A stretch of DNA of 64,000 nt from Luteimonas terrae (lineage in GTDB: Bacteria > Pseudomonadota > Gammaproteobacteria > Xanthomonadales > Xanthomonadaceae), in assembly GCF_004358165.1 (NCBI RefSeq), contig NZ_SMTG01000004.1:62001-126000 (forward strand). The letters run 5' to 3'. Below, piece by piece: positions 44,251-53,457 of the stretch (positions are counted from its first letter, which is position 1; each line of letters opens with the position of its first letter). The translations under genes and the position numbers were made by a program. Below the pieces are notes generated by a model. It was not told the origin of the DNA. It saw only the letters and a list, made by a program, of their open reading frames with translations, and searched no databases.

Positions 44251-46428
44251 TCAGGCCGGCTCCAGGTTCGCGTAGGCCAGCACGAGCCACTTGCTGCCGG
44301 CGTCGTCGAAATTGACCTGCACGCGTGCATGCGCGCCGTCGCCTTCGATGTCGATCACGGTGCCGGCGCCGAACTTGGCGTGGGTCACGCTCTGTCCGAT
44401 GCGCACGCCCACCGACGGCGCCAGGCTTGCGTGGCCCATGTCGCGCTGGCGCTGCGGGAAGCTCGCGCGCGTAGCCTGCACCTTCGGGCGGACTTCGTTG
44501 AGCAGCGCCGGCGGAATCTCGCGCAGGAAGCGTGAGGGCACGCCGAACATGTCCTGGCCGTGCAGGCGGCGCGCCTCGGCATACGTCAGCACCAGCTTCT
44601 GGCGCGCGCGGGTGATGCCCACGTACGCGAGCCGGCGCTCTTCCTCGAGGCGCCCGCTCTCTTCGGCGGTGCGTGCACTCGGAAACAGGCCTTCTTCCAA
44701 TCCGACCAGGAACACCAACGGGAATTCGAGGCCCTTGGCGCTGTGCAGCGTCATCAACTGCACGCCGTCCTCGCCGGCCTGGGCCTGGCCTTCGCCGGCT
44801 TCGAGCGAGGCGTAGGCGAGAAACGCGACCAGTTCGGTCAGCTGCGCGCTCTCCTCGTCGTCGCCGCGCACGAAGCGCGAGGCCACCGAGACCAGTTCGT
44901 CGAGGTTCTCGACGCGCGAATCGGCGCTGCCCTTAGACTCGTTGGTGTAGTGCACGCGCAGGTTCGAACGCGCCAGGACATGGTCGATCTTGTCTTTGAG
45001 CGTGAGCTCGGCGAGCTCGGCCGTGAGCTGGTCGATCAGCTGCGCGAACCCGGCCAGCGCGTTGCGCGCGCGACCGGTCAGCACGTTGCCCTGCGCGCAG
45101 CGGATCGCCGATTCCCACAGCGGAATGCCCTGCGCGCGCGCCTGCTGGCGCACTTCGTCGAGCGTGCGCTCGCCGATGCCGCGCGGCGGGGTGTTGACCG
45201 CGCGTTCGAACGCCGCGTCGTCGTCGCGATTGGTGACCAGGCGCAGATAGGCCAGCGTGTCCTTGATCTCGGCGCGTTCGAAGAAGCGCACGCCGCCGTA
45301 GACGCGGTACGGCACCTGCTCGGCGACGAGCTGTTCTTCCATCGCGCGCGACTGCGCATTGCTGCGGTAGAGGATCGCGATGTCGCCGTGCGAACCGCCG
45401 TCGCGCACCCACTGCAGCGCGCGCTCGACGACGTAGCGGGCCTCGTCGATCTCGTTGTAGGCCGCGTAGAGGTCGATCGGATCGCCCTCGCCGCTGTCGG
45501 TCCACAGCTGCTTGCCCAGGCGCTCGGGGTTGTGCGCGATCACCGCATTCGCCGCGCCCAGGATGTTGGCCGTCGAGCGGTAGTTCTGTTCGAGGCGGAT
45601 GGTCTCCGCGCCGGGGTAATCGCGCAGGAAGCGCTGCACGTTCTCGACCTGCGCACCGCGCCAGCCGTAGATCGCCTGGTCGTCGTCGCCGACGATGAAG
45701 ACCTTGCCGGTCTCACCGGCCAGCACGCGCACGAAGGCGTACTGGATGGCGTTGGTGTCCTGGAACTCGTCGACCAGCAGGTGGCCGAAGCGCTGGCGGT
45801 AATGCGCCAGCAGCGCAGGCGTGTCGCGCAGCAGCTCGTGCGCGCGCAGCAGGATCTCGGCGAAATCGACCAGACCCGCGCGGTCGCAGCGTTCCTGGTA
45901 CAGCGCGTAGGCCTTGCGCATGACGTCCGACCATTCGTCGGCGCCGTCCTGGATGTGCTGCGGGCGGCGGCCCTCGTCCTTCTGCGCGTTGATCCACCAG
46001 GCGATCTGCCGCGGCGGGAAGCGCGCATCGTCGAGTTCGAGCTGCTGCACGACGCGCTTGACCAGCCGCAGCTGGTCGTCGCTGTCGAGGATCTGGAAGC
46101 CTTCGGGCAGCTTCGCGTCCTGCCAGTGCAGGCGCAGCAGGCGGTGCGCCAGGGCGTGGAAGGTGCCGATCCACATGCCGCGCGCGCCGTTGCGCAGCTG
46201 CGCGTCGACACGGTGCCGCATCTCGGCCGCGGCCTTGTTGGTGAAGGTCACGGCGAAGATGCCGTGGGCCGGCACGCCGACCACCTCGTTGAGCCAGGCG
46301 ATCCGGTGCGTGAGCACGCGGGTCTTGCCGCTGCCGGCGCCGGCGAGCACGAGATAATGGGAATCGGGGGCGGTGACGGCCTGGCGCTGCGCGGCGTTGA
46401 GGCCGTCGATGAGGTGGGACACATCCAT
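44251..46428 (-). CDS. uvrD: DNA helicase II
   Basis: 725 residues. Starts MDVSHLIDGLNAAQRQAVTAP, as in E. coli UvrD, with Walker A LAGAGSGKT, TFTNKAAAEM, GTFHALAHR, DEFQDTNAIQY, VGDDDQAIYGWRGA, LEQNYRST, TLHSAKGLEFPLVFLVG and VGITRARQKL. The C-terminal tail (SVTHAKFGAGTVIDIEGDG) is the RNAP/UvrB-interacting tudor-like domain. A 3'-5' superfamily 1 helicase for mismatch and nucleotide excision repair. No associated repair gene lies beside it. Confidence 0.97.
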   Translation of the reverse strand: MDVSHLIDGLNAAQRQAVTAPDSHYLVLAGAGSGKTRVLTHRIAWLNEVVGVPAHGIFAVTFTNKAAAEMRHRVDAQLRNGARGMWIGTFHALAHRLLRLHWQDAKLPEGFQILDSDDQLRLVKRVVQQLELDDARFPPRQIAWWINAQKDEGRRPQHIQDGADEWSDVMRKAYALYQERCDRAGLVDFAEILLRAHELLRDTPALLAHYRQRFGHLLVDEFQDTNAIQYAFVRVLAGETGKVFIVGDDDQAIYGWRGAQVENVQRFLRDYPGAETIRLEQNYRSTANILGAANAVIAHNPERLGKQLWTDSGEGDPIDLYAAYNEIDEARYVVERALQWVRDGGSHGDIAILYRSNAQSRAMEEQLVAEQVPYRVYGGVRFFERAEIKDTLAYLRLVTNRDDDAAFERAVNTPPRGIGERTLDEVRQQARAQGIPLWESAIRCAQGNVLTGRARNALAGFAQLIDQLTAELAELTLKDKIDHVLARSNLRVHYTNESKGSADSRVENLDELVSVASRFVRGDDEESAQLTELVAFLAYASLEAGEGQAQAGEDGVQLMTLHSAKGLEFPLVFLVGLEEGLFPSARTAEESGRLEEERRLAYVGITRARQKLVLTYAEARRLHGQDMFGVPSRFLREIPPALLNEVRPKVQATRASFPQRQRDMGHASLAPSVGVRIGQSVTHAKFGAGTVIDIEGDGAHARVQVNFDDAGSKWLVLAYANLEPA

Positions 46429-46470
46429 CGCGCCATTCTACGCGGTCGCCGTCGCCGGACCTGCGACGGC

Positions 46471-49400
46471 TCAGGGCGTGCCGGGAGCCTCCAGCAGCGC
46501 CAGCACGTCTTCGAACGGCATCGGGCGCGCGAACAGATAGCCCTGCAGTTCCTCGCAGCCGTGCGTGGAGAGCCACTCCCATTGCAGGTCCGTCTCGACG
46601 CCTTCGGCGGTGGTGCACAGGCCCAGCCGCTGGGCCATGCGCAGGATCGCGTCACAGATCGCCTCGTCGTCCGGGTCGCGGCCCAGGTCGCGCACGAACG
46701 AGCGGTCCAGCTTGACCCGGTGCAGCGGCAGGCGCTTGAGGTAGGCGAGACTGGAATAGCCCGTGCCGAAGTCGTCGATGGCGATGCAGGCGCCGGCATC
46801 GCGCAGCGTGGCCATGTCGCGGATCACCGCGTCCGGACTGGCCATGACCACGCTTTCGGTCAGTTCCAGTTCGAGGATGCCGGCCGGCAGCGCAAAGGCC
46901 TGCATCACCGACAGCACGTCCTCGACCAGCCCCTGCTGGAACTGCGCGGCCGAGACGTTCACCGCGATGCGCAGATGTCCCCAGCCGTGCGCGACGAGGA
47001 TCTGGTGATGGCGCGCGGCTTCGCGCAGCACCCAGCGGCCGATCGGCACGATCAGCCCGCTGTCCTCGCAGACCGCGATGAACGCATCCGGCGTCAGCAG
47101 GCCACGCTCGGGATGACGCCAGCGCAGCAGCGCCTCCATGCCGACCGGCTGTCGCCGGTGGTCGAACTGCAGCTGGAAGACCAGCGCGAACTGGCCGGTC
47201 TGCAGCGCGTCTCGCAGCTGCGAGACCAGCGCGAGCCGTTCGCTGGCCTGGGCGCCGAACTCGTCGCGATAGGCGACGACGCAGTTCCGGCCGAGCTGCT
47301 TGGCCTGGTACATCGCCTGGTCCGCGTGGCGCAGCAGCATCGCCGGATCGTCGCCGTCGCCGGGGTGCCGGCAGTAGCCGATGCTGGGCGTGATCTGCAG
47401 CGAGGCGGTGCCGATCTCCATCGGCTGCGACAGCGCCTCGAACACCGCTTCGGTTGCACGCGCGACGGCCTCGCGGTCGACCGCGTTCAACACCAGCACG
47501 AACTCGTCGCCGCCGAAGCGCCCGACCGTGTCGCCGGGCTCGAGCGCCGCGCGCAAACGCCGGGCGACGGTGCGCAGGACTTCGTCGCCGCTGGCATGGC
47601 CGAGGCTGTCGTTGATGAGCTTGAAGTCGTCGAGATCGACGAACACCAGACCCACGCAGCCCTCGCCGGCATCCGCGCGCGCCACCGCCTCGCCCAGCCG
47701 CGCCATCACCAGTTCGCGGTTCGGCAGGCCGGTGAGCGCGTCGTGCGTGGCGCGATGCGCGAGCGCGTCTTCCACGCGGCGCCGGTCGCTGATGTCGTTG
47801 AGGATGCCGACGAAATGGGTGAGCGCGCCGTCCTGGTCGCGCACCGGCGCCATGCGCAGCTCGTTCCAGAACGGTGACCCGTCGCGCCGGTAGTTGCGGA
47901 TCTGCACGCGGATCTCGCGCGCCTGCGCGATGGCGTCGCGGATATCGGCACTTGCGGGCTGGTCGCGCTCGTCGCCCTGCAGGAACCGGCAGTTGCGGCC
48001 GATGCAGTCTTCGGCCTGCCAGCCGGTGATGCGCGAGAACGCGGGATTGACGTAGACGATGGGGTCGTCGGCGGCGCGCGCATCGGTGATGACGATGCCG
48101 TTCTCGGTGGCCTCCACCGCGCGGCGCAACAGACGCAGGTCCGATTCGTCGCGGCGCTGGCGGGTGACGTCGAGCATGCCGCCGACCACGCGCACCGCGG
48201 TGCCGTCCGCATCGCGCAGGATCAGCCCGCGATCCTCGACCGTGGCGTAGTCGCCGTTCTCGCAGCGCAGCCGGTACTGCGCGCTCCATTCGGTACGGCC
48301 GTCGACGATGGCGGCCTGAAGATCGTCCCCCACACGCGCGGCGTCGTCGGGATGCATCAGCGCTTCCCAGCCGGCGATCGTCGCGGCGTGGATGCGCCAG
48401 TCCCAGCCGTACTGCGTGGTGAAGCCGTCGTTCCACCACAGCGTGCCGCTTGCGACGTCCCAGTCCCAGATCGCGTCGCTGGTGGCCCGGGCGACCATCT
48501 GGAAGCGCGCCTCGGTGCGCGCGCGTTCGGCTTCCACGCGTTCGCGATCGCTGGTGTCGAGCGCAAGCACCAGACGCGCCGGCCGGCCGAGGAACTCGAG
48601 ACTGCTCGAATACACCATCACCCAGAACGTGCTGCCGTCGCGGCGGAGGTGCTGGAAGCGCCGACCGATGTGCGCCGCCGGCGCGCGCGCGACCTCCCGG
48701 CGGATGGCCTCGCCATCCATGCCGACGGTGATCGCATCGGCCTGCAGTGCGAGGAATTCCTCGCGCGTGTAGCCGTATTCGGCGATCGCCGCGTCGTTGA
48801 CGGCCAGCATCCGCAGCGTCTCGCGGTCGTAGACCAGCGCCGGCAGCGGATGCTGTTCGTAGAGGTAGCGGTATTGCGCTTCCACATCGCGCACGCGCGC
48901 GGCCAGATCGACGATCTCGCCCTCGGAGCGGGCGATGTCGGCGCTCAGGGCCCGCTCGCGGCGCTCGCCCACGACCAGCATGCGCACGCCTGTCAGCCAG
49001 GCCAAGAGCAGCAGCACACCGCCGGTGGCGAGCGCGGCCACGAACCCCCACCAGCCGGCGAGCAGATCGTTGCGCGCGACGCCCACGGTGGCGATCAGCG
49101 GATAGCGCTCCAGTGCCCGGAACCCGATCAGCCGCTGCGTGTGGTCGAGATCGCTGCGGCCCTCCAACAGGCCGGCGTTGGACAGGTTCACGCCGTGCGT
49201 GAACAGCAGCGAGTGGCGCAGGTCGGTGCCGGCGAACCGGTCTTCGGCATCGGAGCGGGTGACGATGCGGCCGTTGCGGTGGATGAAGTTCGCCGTGCCG
49301 CTGCGCCCCATGTCGAGTTCGCGCAGCAGCGCGTGCAGGGGCGCGACCCGCAGGTGCCCCGACAGCCAGCGCGTCGGCGCGCCCGGTTCGCCGGTGACGG

Positions 49401-49896
49401 GACGGGCGAGCGGCAACACCCAACCCGCGCCGTCGGCCGCGCGCACCGGGCCGCCGACCTGGAGGCGCGCATCGCCGGTATCGGTCGCGAACGCGGGCCG
49501 GTCGTCCACCAGCGCGAGATCCTGCAGGTCCGGGTGCCGCGCGCGCACGCCGCGGACGGCTTCTTCGGCCAGGGCCGCGCCCGCCTCCGGCGCCTGCTGG
49601 CGGATCACCTCAAGATCCGCGGCGATACCGCCGAAGGCCCGCTCGAGATTGCCCAGCGTCAGTTCGAGGTTGCGCGCAAGGCCGGCCGAGATGTCCAGCA
49701 CGTAACGCTCGCCGGCCTCCTGGCGGACGCGCAGATCGTTCCAGGCCACCACCCAGCCGGCGGCGCAGACGCTGGCCACCAGCAGACCGCCGATGAGCAG
49801 CGCACGGTTGCGTCGACGGCGCGTCCGCACGCCATCCGACTGGTTCCGACTGACTGCCCCCTGATCCCGCATTGCGGCCCGACGTCCCCGTGTCAT
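46471..49896 (-). CDS. LOV/PAS-GGDEF-EAL cyclic-di-GMP protein with periplasmic sensor
   Basis: 1141 residues. TM1 about 31-52, a periplasmic sensor of about 230 residues, TM2 about 284-304, then PAS (about 340-450), PAS (about 460-578) and a third PAS (about 590-705) with the LOV photoreceptor motif GRNCRFLQG (Cys636). Then comes GGDEF with RFGGDEF intact (795-799) and EAL with GMEALLRW (E921), NVSAAQF, DDFGTGYSSLAYLKRLP and VKLDRSF intact. Both synthesis and degradation of c-di-GMP are possible. In the LOV domain the conserved Gln of the last strand (FVGIQ) is Leu699 (FVGILND). NYRRDGSPFWNEL is kept, so flavin binding is plausible. It may be a light- or redox-responsive switch between motility and biofilm. 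Confidence 0.92.
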   Translation of the reverse strand: MTRGRRAAMRDQGAVSRNQSDGVRTRRRRNRALLIGGLLVASVCAAGWVVAWNDLRVRQEAGERYVLDISAGLARNLELTLGNLERAFGGIAADLEVIRQQAPEAGAALAEEAVRGVRARHPDLQDLALVDDRPAFATDTGDARLQVGGPVRAADGAGWVLPLARPVTGEPGAPTRWLSGHLRVAPLHALLRELDMGRSGTANFIHRNGRIVTRSDAEDRFAGTDLRHSLLFTHGVNLSNAGLLEGRSDLDHTQRLIGFRALERYPLIATVGVARNDLLAGWWGFVAALATGGVLLLLAWLTGVRMLVVGERRERALSADIARSEGEIVDLAARVRDVEAQYRYLYEQHPLPALVYDRETLRMLAVNDAAIAEYGYTREEFLALQADAITVGMDGEAIRREVARAPAAHIGRRFQHLRRDGSTFWVMVYSSSLEFLGRPARLVLALDTSDRERVEAERARTEARFQMVARATSDAIWDWDVASGTLWWNDGFTTQYGWDWRIHAATIAGWEALMHPDDAARVGDDLQAAIVDGRTEWSAQYRLRCENGDYATVEDRGLILRDADGTAVRVVGGMLDVTRQRRDESDLRLLRRAVEATENGIVITDARAADDPIVYVNPAFSRITGWQAEDCIGRNCRFLQGDERDQPASADIRDAIAQAREIRVQIRNYRRDGSPFWNELRMAPVRDQDGALTHFVGILNDISDRRRVEDALAHRATHDALTGLPNRELVMARLGEAVARADAGEGCVGLVFVDLDDFKLINDSLGHASGDEVLRTVARRLRAALEPGDTVGRFGGDEFVLVLNAVDREAVARATEAVFEALSQPMEIGTASLQITPSIGYCRHPGDGDDPAMLLRHADQAMYQAKQLGRNCVVAYRDEFGAQASERLALVSQLRDALQTGQFALVFQLQFDHRRQPVGMEALLRWRHPERGLLTPDAFIAVCEDSGLIVPIGRWVLREAARHHQILVAHGWGHLRIAVNVSAAQFQQGLVEDVLSVMQAFALPAGILELELTESVVMASPDAVIRDMATLRDAGACIAIDDFGTGYSSLAYLKRLPLHRVKLDRSFVRDLGRDPDDEAICDAILRMAQRLGLCTTAEGVETDLQWEWLSTHGCEELQGYLFARPMPFEDVLALLEAPGTP

Positions 49897-49955
49897 GGCA
49901 CCACGATGCTGCCACAGTTGCCGCCCAAGGCGGCGTCGGGATCAGCGGACGATGC

Positions 49956-50606
49956 TCAGTGTCCGATGTGCTCGCGCTTGGCCGCGCCCTGGGTCATCAG
50001 GCGGTCGGTGTAGGCGATGCCGATCGCCGAGAGGATGAAACCGCCGTGGATGATGGTCTGCCACATCACGCCGGCGGTGGTGACCTTGGTGCAGGCCGGC
50101 GCGGCCAGCGTCAGCCCGGCGGCGATCGCCTGCGCGTGCGCGGTCGCGGCGGCGATGAAATCGGTCGAGCCGCACACCGGCAGGCCCACTTCGCCGGCGG
50201 CGATGAAGGTCTTGAGCAGGTGGATCGAGGAGATGCCGATGATCGCCATCGCCAGCTTGACCTTGAGGACGCTGGCGTTGACGTGGCTCAGCCACTCGGG
50301 CTGGTCGGGGTGGTTGTGCAGGCCGAGGCGCGAGACGAATGTCTCGTAGCCGCCGACGATCACCATCACCAGCAGGTTGGAGATCATGACCACGTCGATC
50401 AGCCCCAGCACCAGCAGCATGATGCCCTGCTCGGTCAGGCTGTTGGCGCCGTGCACGAGGTGCCAGAGTTCCTTGAGGAACAGGAACACGTAGACGCACT
50501 GCGCGACGATCAGACCCAGATACAGCGGCAGCTGCAGCCAGCGCGAACCGAAGATGACGTAGGACAGCGGGTTCAGGCGCGGCGGCGGGGCGGACAGGGT
50601 CGACAT
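49956..50606 (-). CDS. TIGR00645/UPF0114 (YqhA-like) inner membrane protein
   Basis: 216 residues, four or so hydrophobic segments ([89 protein letters not shown]). The family motif [35 protein letters not shown] is present. An insert with two Cys (PVCGSTDF and APACTKV) lengthens the loop before the last helix relative to E. coli YqhA. Function unknown. The ATG at 50606 matches the family N-terminus. Confidence 0.9.
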   Translation of the reverse strand: MSTLSAPPPRLNPLSYVIFGSRWLQLPLYLGLIVAQCVYVFLFLKELWHLVHGANSLTEQGIMLLVLGLIDVVMISNLLVMVIVGGYETFVSRLGLHNHPDQPEWLSHVNASVLKVKLAMAIIGISSIHLLKTFIAAGEVGLPVCGSTDFIAAATAHAQAIAAGLTLAAPACTKVTTAGVMWQTIIHGGFILSAIGIAYTDRLMTQGAAKREHIGH

Positions 50607-50811
50607 CGTGGCTGATCGAAGTGTGGGGTGCGCGGAATGTAGCGAGCGCCCATGACTTTGCCAATCGCCTGACCGGTCGGTTTGATTGGCGCTGTGAATG
50701 CGCAGCCGACCCCGCGGCAGCCCGGTGTTGCAGCGCAATGCCGGCGTTGTCGAACAGTCGCGTCCTGTCGCGCAGGCGGCGCGCCCTCCACCTTGTGACG
50801 GGTATGGAAAA

Positions 50812-50841
50812 TTGACAGCGTTGTCAGCAGCCCGGTACAAC
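50812..50841 (+). promoter_or_regulatory. Sigma70-type promoter overlapping a LacI-family operator (orphan)
   Basis: TTGACA (50812-50817) and TACAAC (50836-50841) with an 18-base spacer. The palindrome TGACAGCGTTGTCA (50813-50826) covers the -35 element. It is the same operator type as at 58331 and 63760. It points into the fragment at 50892 and no complete gene follows. The surrounding gap 50607-50891 holds nothing else recognisable. Confidence 0.65.
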
Positions 50842-50891
50842 GCAAACCGCGGTGCCGCCGGTATCGCGTCCACGATTTGGGAGGATCGAGG

Positions 50892-50973
50892 ATGTCGTCG
50901 ACCCGCGTGCAACGGCGGTCGGACGCGGCCGTGACCGCGTCTGCGCACACAGACCGGTTCGCAGTCCGCGCGC
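50892..50973 (+). pseudogene. Decapitated 5' remnant of an operator-controlled gene, probably a TonB-dependent receptor
   Basis: TTTGGGAGGATCGAGG precedes an ATG at 50892 and about 27 codons ([15 protein letters not shown]...) continue before the stop codon of the convergent GH92 gene is met at 50974. The short frame itself ends at 51059 with Arg/Pro/Ala codons that are just the complement of GH92. The TTGGGAGG leader and upstream LacI-type operator resemble those of the receptor at 58443. Best read as what is left after a deletion or rearrangement brought in the GH92 3' end. A functional small peptide is not excluded. Confidence 0.45.
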
Positions 50974-53322
50974 TCAGCGCGCGGATGTGGCGGTCATCGA
51001 ATACGGCGCCTGCGCCTGTGTGCCCGGCCACGCCCGCGACGGCTCGGCCTGCATCGTGAAGCGCAGCTCGCCGCCGGCCAGGATCTCCTCGTGACGCAGG
51101 AATGCGCGCTCCAACGGTTTGCCGTCGAGCGTCGCCGCGCCGATGTAGCCGTGTCCCTGCTCGAGACCGTCGGCGACGATCGTGAAGCGCTTGCCGTTCG
51201 GCAGCCGCAGGCTCGCGCGCGGCAGGAACGGCCGGCCGATCACGTATTCGCCGCTGCCCGGCGCGACCGGGTAGAAGCCCAGCGCGGTGAACAGGTACCA
51301 GGCGGACATCTGGCCGAGGTCGTCGTTGCCGGCGAGGCCGTCGGGCCGGTCGGCATACTGCGTGTCCATGATCTGCTTGAGCCGCGCCTGCGTGCGCCAA
51401 GGCTGCCCGGCGTAGGCGTACAGATACGCGACGTGGTGGCTGGGCTCGTTGCCGTGGGCGTACCAGCCGATCAGGCCGGTGATGTCTTCCATGTGTTCGA
51501 AGATCGCCGGGTCGACCTCGGCCTCGAACGCCGCATCGAGCTTGCCGAGCAGCGCATCGGCGCCGCCGTGCGCGGCGACGAGGCCGGCGACGTCGTGCGG
51601 GACGTACCACGAGTATTGCCAGGCGTTGCCTTCGGTGTAGTCGGTGCCATAGCCACTGGCGGTCGGATCGAAGGGCGTGCGGAAACTGCCGTCACGGTTC
51701 TTCGCGCGCATGAAGCCGGTCTGGGCGTCGAAAGCGTTGCGCCAGTTCGCCGCGCGCGCGTCGAAGTCACGCGCAACCTCGTCGCGGTGCATCGCCTGCG
51801 CCATGCGCGCGATCGTCCAGTCGCCGTAGGCGTATTCGAGCGTCTTCGACGCCGCCTCGCCCTCTTCATCGATCGGCACCCAGCCCAGCTCCATGTACTG
51901 GCGCAGGCCGTCGTAGGGCCCGTAGGACGCGCTGGCGACCATCGCGTCGAGCGCCTCCTCGGCGTCGAAGCCGCGGATGCCCTTCAGATACGCATCTGCG
52001 ATCACCGGCACCGCGTGGTAGCCGATCATCGTCCATGTCTCCTGCCCGTGGAACGACCACACCGGCAGGATCCCGTAGGGGCTGTGGCGCCGGTGCGCGA
52101 GCAGCGAATTGACGAAGTCGGCGTTGCGCTTCTCGGGCTGCACGATGGTCAGCAGCGGATGCAGGGCGCGATAGGTGTCCCACAGCGAGAACGTCGAGTA
52201 GTGGTCAAAGGCCTCGGCCGTGTGCACGGCCTGGTCCGGTCCGCGGTAACGACCGTCGGCGTCCATGAACAAGGTCGGCCCGAGCAGCGTGTGATAGAGC
52301 GCGGTGTAGGCGCTGCGGCGCTCGGCGTCGGGCGCTTCGACATCCAGCACCGACAGCGCGTCGATCCACTTGGCCTTTGCCGCAGCGTGCACGCGGTCGA
52401 AATCGAAGTCCGGCACTTCGGCATCGAGATTGGCAATCGCACCGGCCTCGTCGACCGACGAGATCGCGACCTTGACCACCAGCGGCGCGTCGAGCTTGCC
52501 GAAGTCGAAGGTGCCGACCAGCTGCCGGCCCTCGATCTGCGCACGCTCGCCGGGCACGCGGTCGGCCGGCGGCGCGAAACCCTTGTAGGCGATGTCGGTC
52601 TCGGTGTTGTGGAAGGCGTGGCCGGTCGGCGGGCGCGAGAAGCGCATCGCGAAGTACAGCTGCCGACCCGGCGCCCAGCCGCGCGTTTCGCGAAAGCCCG
52701 TGACGGTGCCGTCGGGCATCTGCCGCAAGCGCGACCACAGGATCTTACCGGGGTAGTCGTACATCGACGTCCGCAGGTCGAGCAGCACACGCGCGTCCTC
52801 GTCCGCCGGGAAGGTGTAGCGGTGCACGCCGACCCGCGCGCTCGCGGTGAGTTCGGCGCGCACGCGGTAGTCATCCAGCGTGACGGCGTAGTAGCCGGGG
52901 CGCGCGATCTCGTCGTCGTGGCGGAAGCGCGAGGTGTAGCCGCTGCCGGGCGTGTCGGGATCGCCACGCTCGAGCTTCTCGGGGCCGGTGACCGGCATCA
53001 GCAGCACGTCGCCGAGATCGGAATGGCCGGCGCCGGAAAAATGCGTGTGCGAGAAGCCGACGATGCTGCTGTCGTCGTAGCGATAGCCCGCCGCCCAGTC
53101 GTAACCCTGCGCGCGCGGCTGGATGCGCGTGTCCGGGCTCAGCTGGACCATGCCGAAGGGCACCGTCGCACCCGGGAAGGTGTGGCCTTCGCCGCCAGTG
53201 CCGATGAAGGGGTCCACCGAGTCGTAAGCCTTGGCGCCCACGTCGCGCGCTTCCGCCAGCGCCGGTCCCGCGCCCAGCAGCACACCCATCGCCATCGTCA
53301 TCGCTGCGCCCCACCTCGCCAT
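50974..53322 (-). CDS. GH92 alpha-mannosidase
   Basis: 782 residues with a signal peptide ([16 protein letters not shown]). GH92 signatures: [101 protein letters not shown] and [32 protein letters not shown]. The family cleaves alpha-1,2/1,3/1,4/1,6-linked mannose by a calcium-dependent inverting mechanism. Here it should act in the periplasm to release mannose from mannans or N-glycans. Divergent from a LacI gene with palindromes between them. Its 3' end abuts a truncated gene remnant. Confidence 0.95.
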   Translation of the reverse strand: MARWGAAMTMAMGVLLGAGPALAEARDVGAKAYDSVDPFIGTGGEGHTFPGATVPFGMVQLSPDTRIQPRAQGYDWAAGYRYDDSSIVGFSHTHFSGAGHSDLGDVLLMPVTGPEKLERGDPDTPGSGYTSRFRHDDEIARPGYYAVTLDDYRVRAELTASARVGVHRYTFPADEDARVLLDLRTSMYDYPGKILWSRLRQMPDGTVTGFRETRGWAPGRQLYFAMRFSRPPTGHAFHNTETDIAYKGFAPPADRVPGERAQIEGRQLVGTFDFGKLDAPLVVKVAISSVDEAGAIANLDAEVPDFDFDRVHAAAKAKWIDALSVLDVEAPDAERRSAYTALYHTLLGPTLFMDADGRYRGPDQAVHTAEAFDHYSTFSLWDTYRALHPLLTIVQPEKRNADFVNSLLAHRRHSPYGILPVWSFHGQETWTMIGYHAVPVIADAYLKGIRGFDAEEALDAMVASASYGPYDGLRQYMELGWVPIDEEGEAASKTLEYAYGDWTIARMAQAMHRDEVARDFDARAANWRNAFDAQTGFMRAKNRDGSFRTPFDPTASGYGTDYTEGNAWQYSWYVPHDVAGLVAAHGGADALLGKLDAAFEAEVDPAIFEHMEDITGLIGWYAHGNEPSHHVAYLYAYAGQPWRTQARLKQIMDTQYADRPDGLAGNDDLGQMSAWYLFTALGFYPVAPGSGEYVIGRPFLPRASLRLPNGKRFTIVADGLEQGHGYIGAATLDGKPLERAFLRHEEILAGGELRFTMQAEPSRAWPGTQAQAPYSMTATSAR

Positions 53323-53334
53323 CGCGGCCTCGTC

Positions 53335-53447
53335 TGGATCGGTTCAATGGCCGCGAACCTAGCATCGGCGCGCGATCGCCGCATGTTGCGCCGCAGGATG
53401 CCGTCGGTGCGCCCGCCGGTCACCATGCGCGCTTCTGAACCGGTTCA
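53335..53447. promoter_or_regulatory. LacI-type operators TGGATCGGTTCA and TGAACCGGTTCA between GH92 and regulator
   Basis: TGAACCGGTTCA (53436-53447) is a perfect 12-base palindrome with the central CG typical of LacI-family sites. TGGATCGGTTCA (53335-53346) differs at two positions in one half. They lie at the two ends of the 135-base region between divergent GH92 and lacI-type genes, the classic arrangement for mutual control by looping. Confidence 0.7.
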
Positions 53448-53457
53448 ATCGCCTTCG

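Noticed and set aside
44560-47877. Plus-strand open frame of about 1100 codons opposite uvrD and the GGDEF-EAL gene
   Set aside because: Its length reflects very high third-position GC of the sense genes. No domain, no promoter, and it spans two unrelated sense genes.
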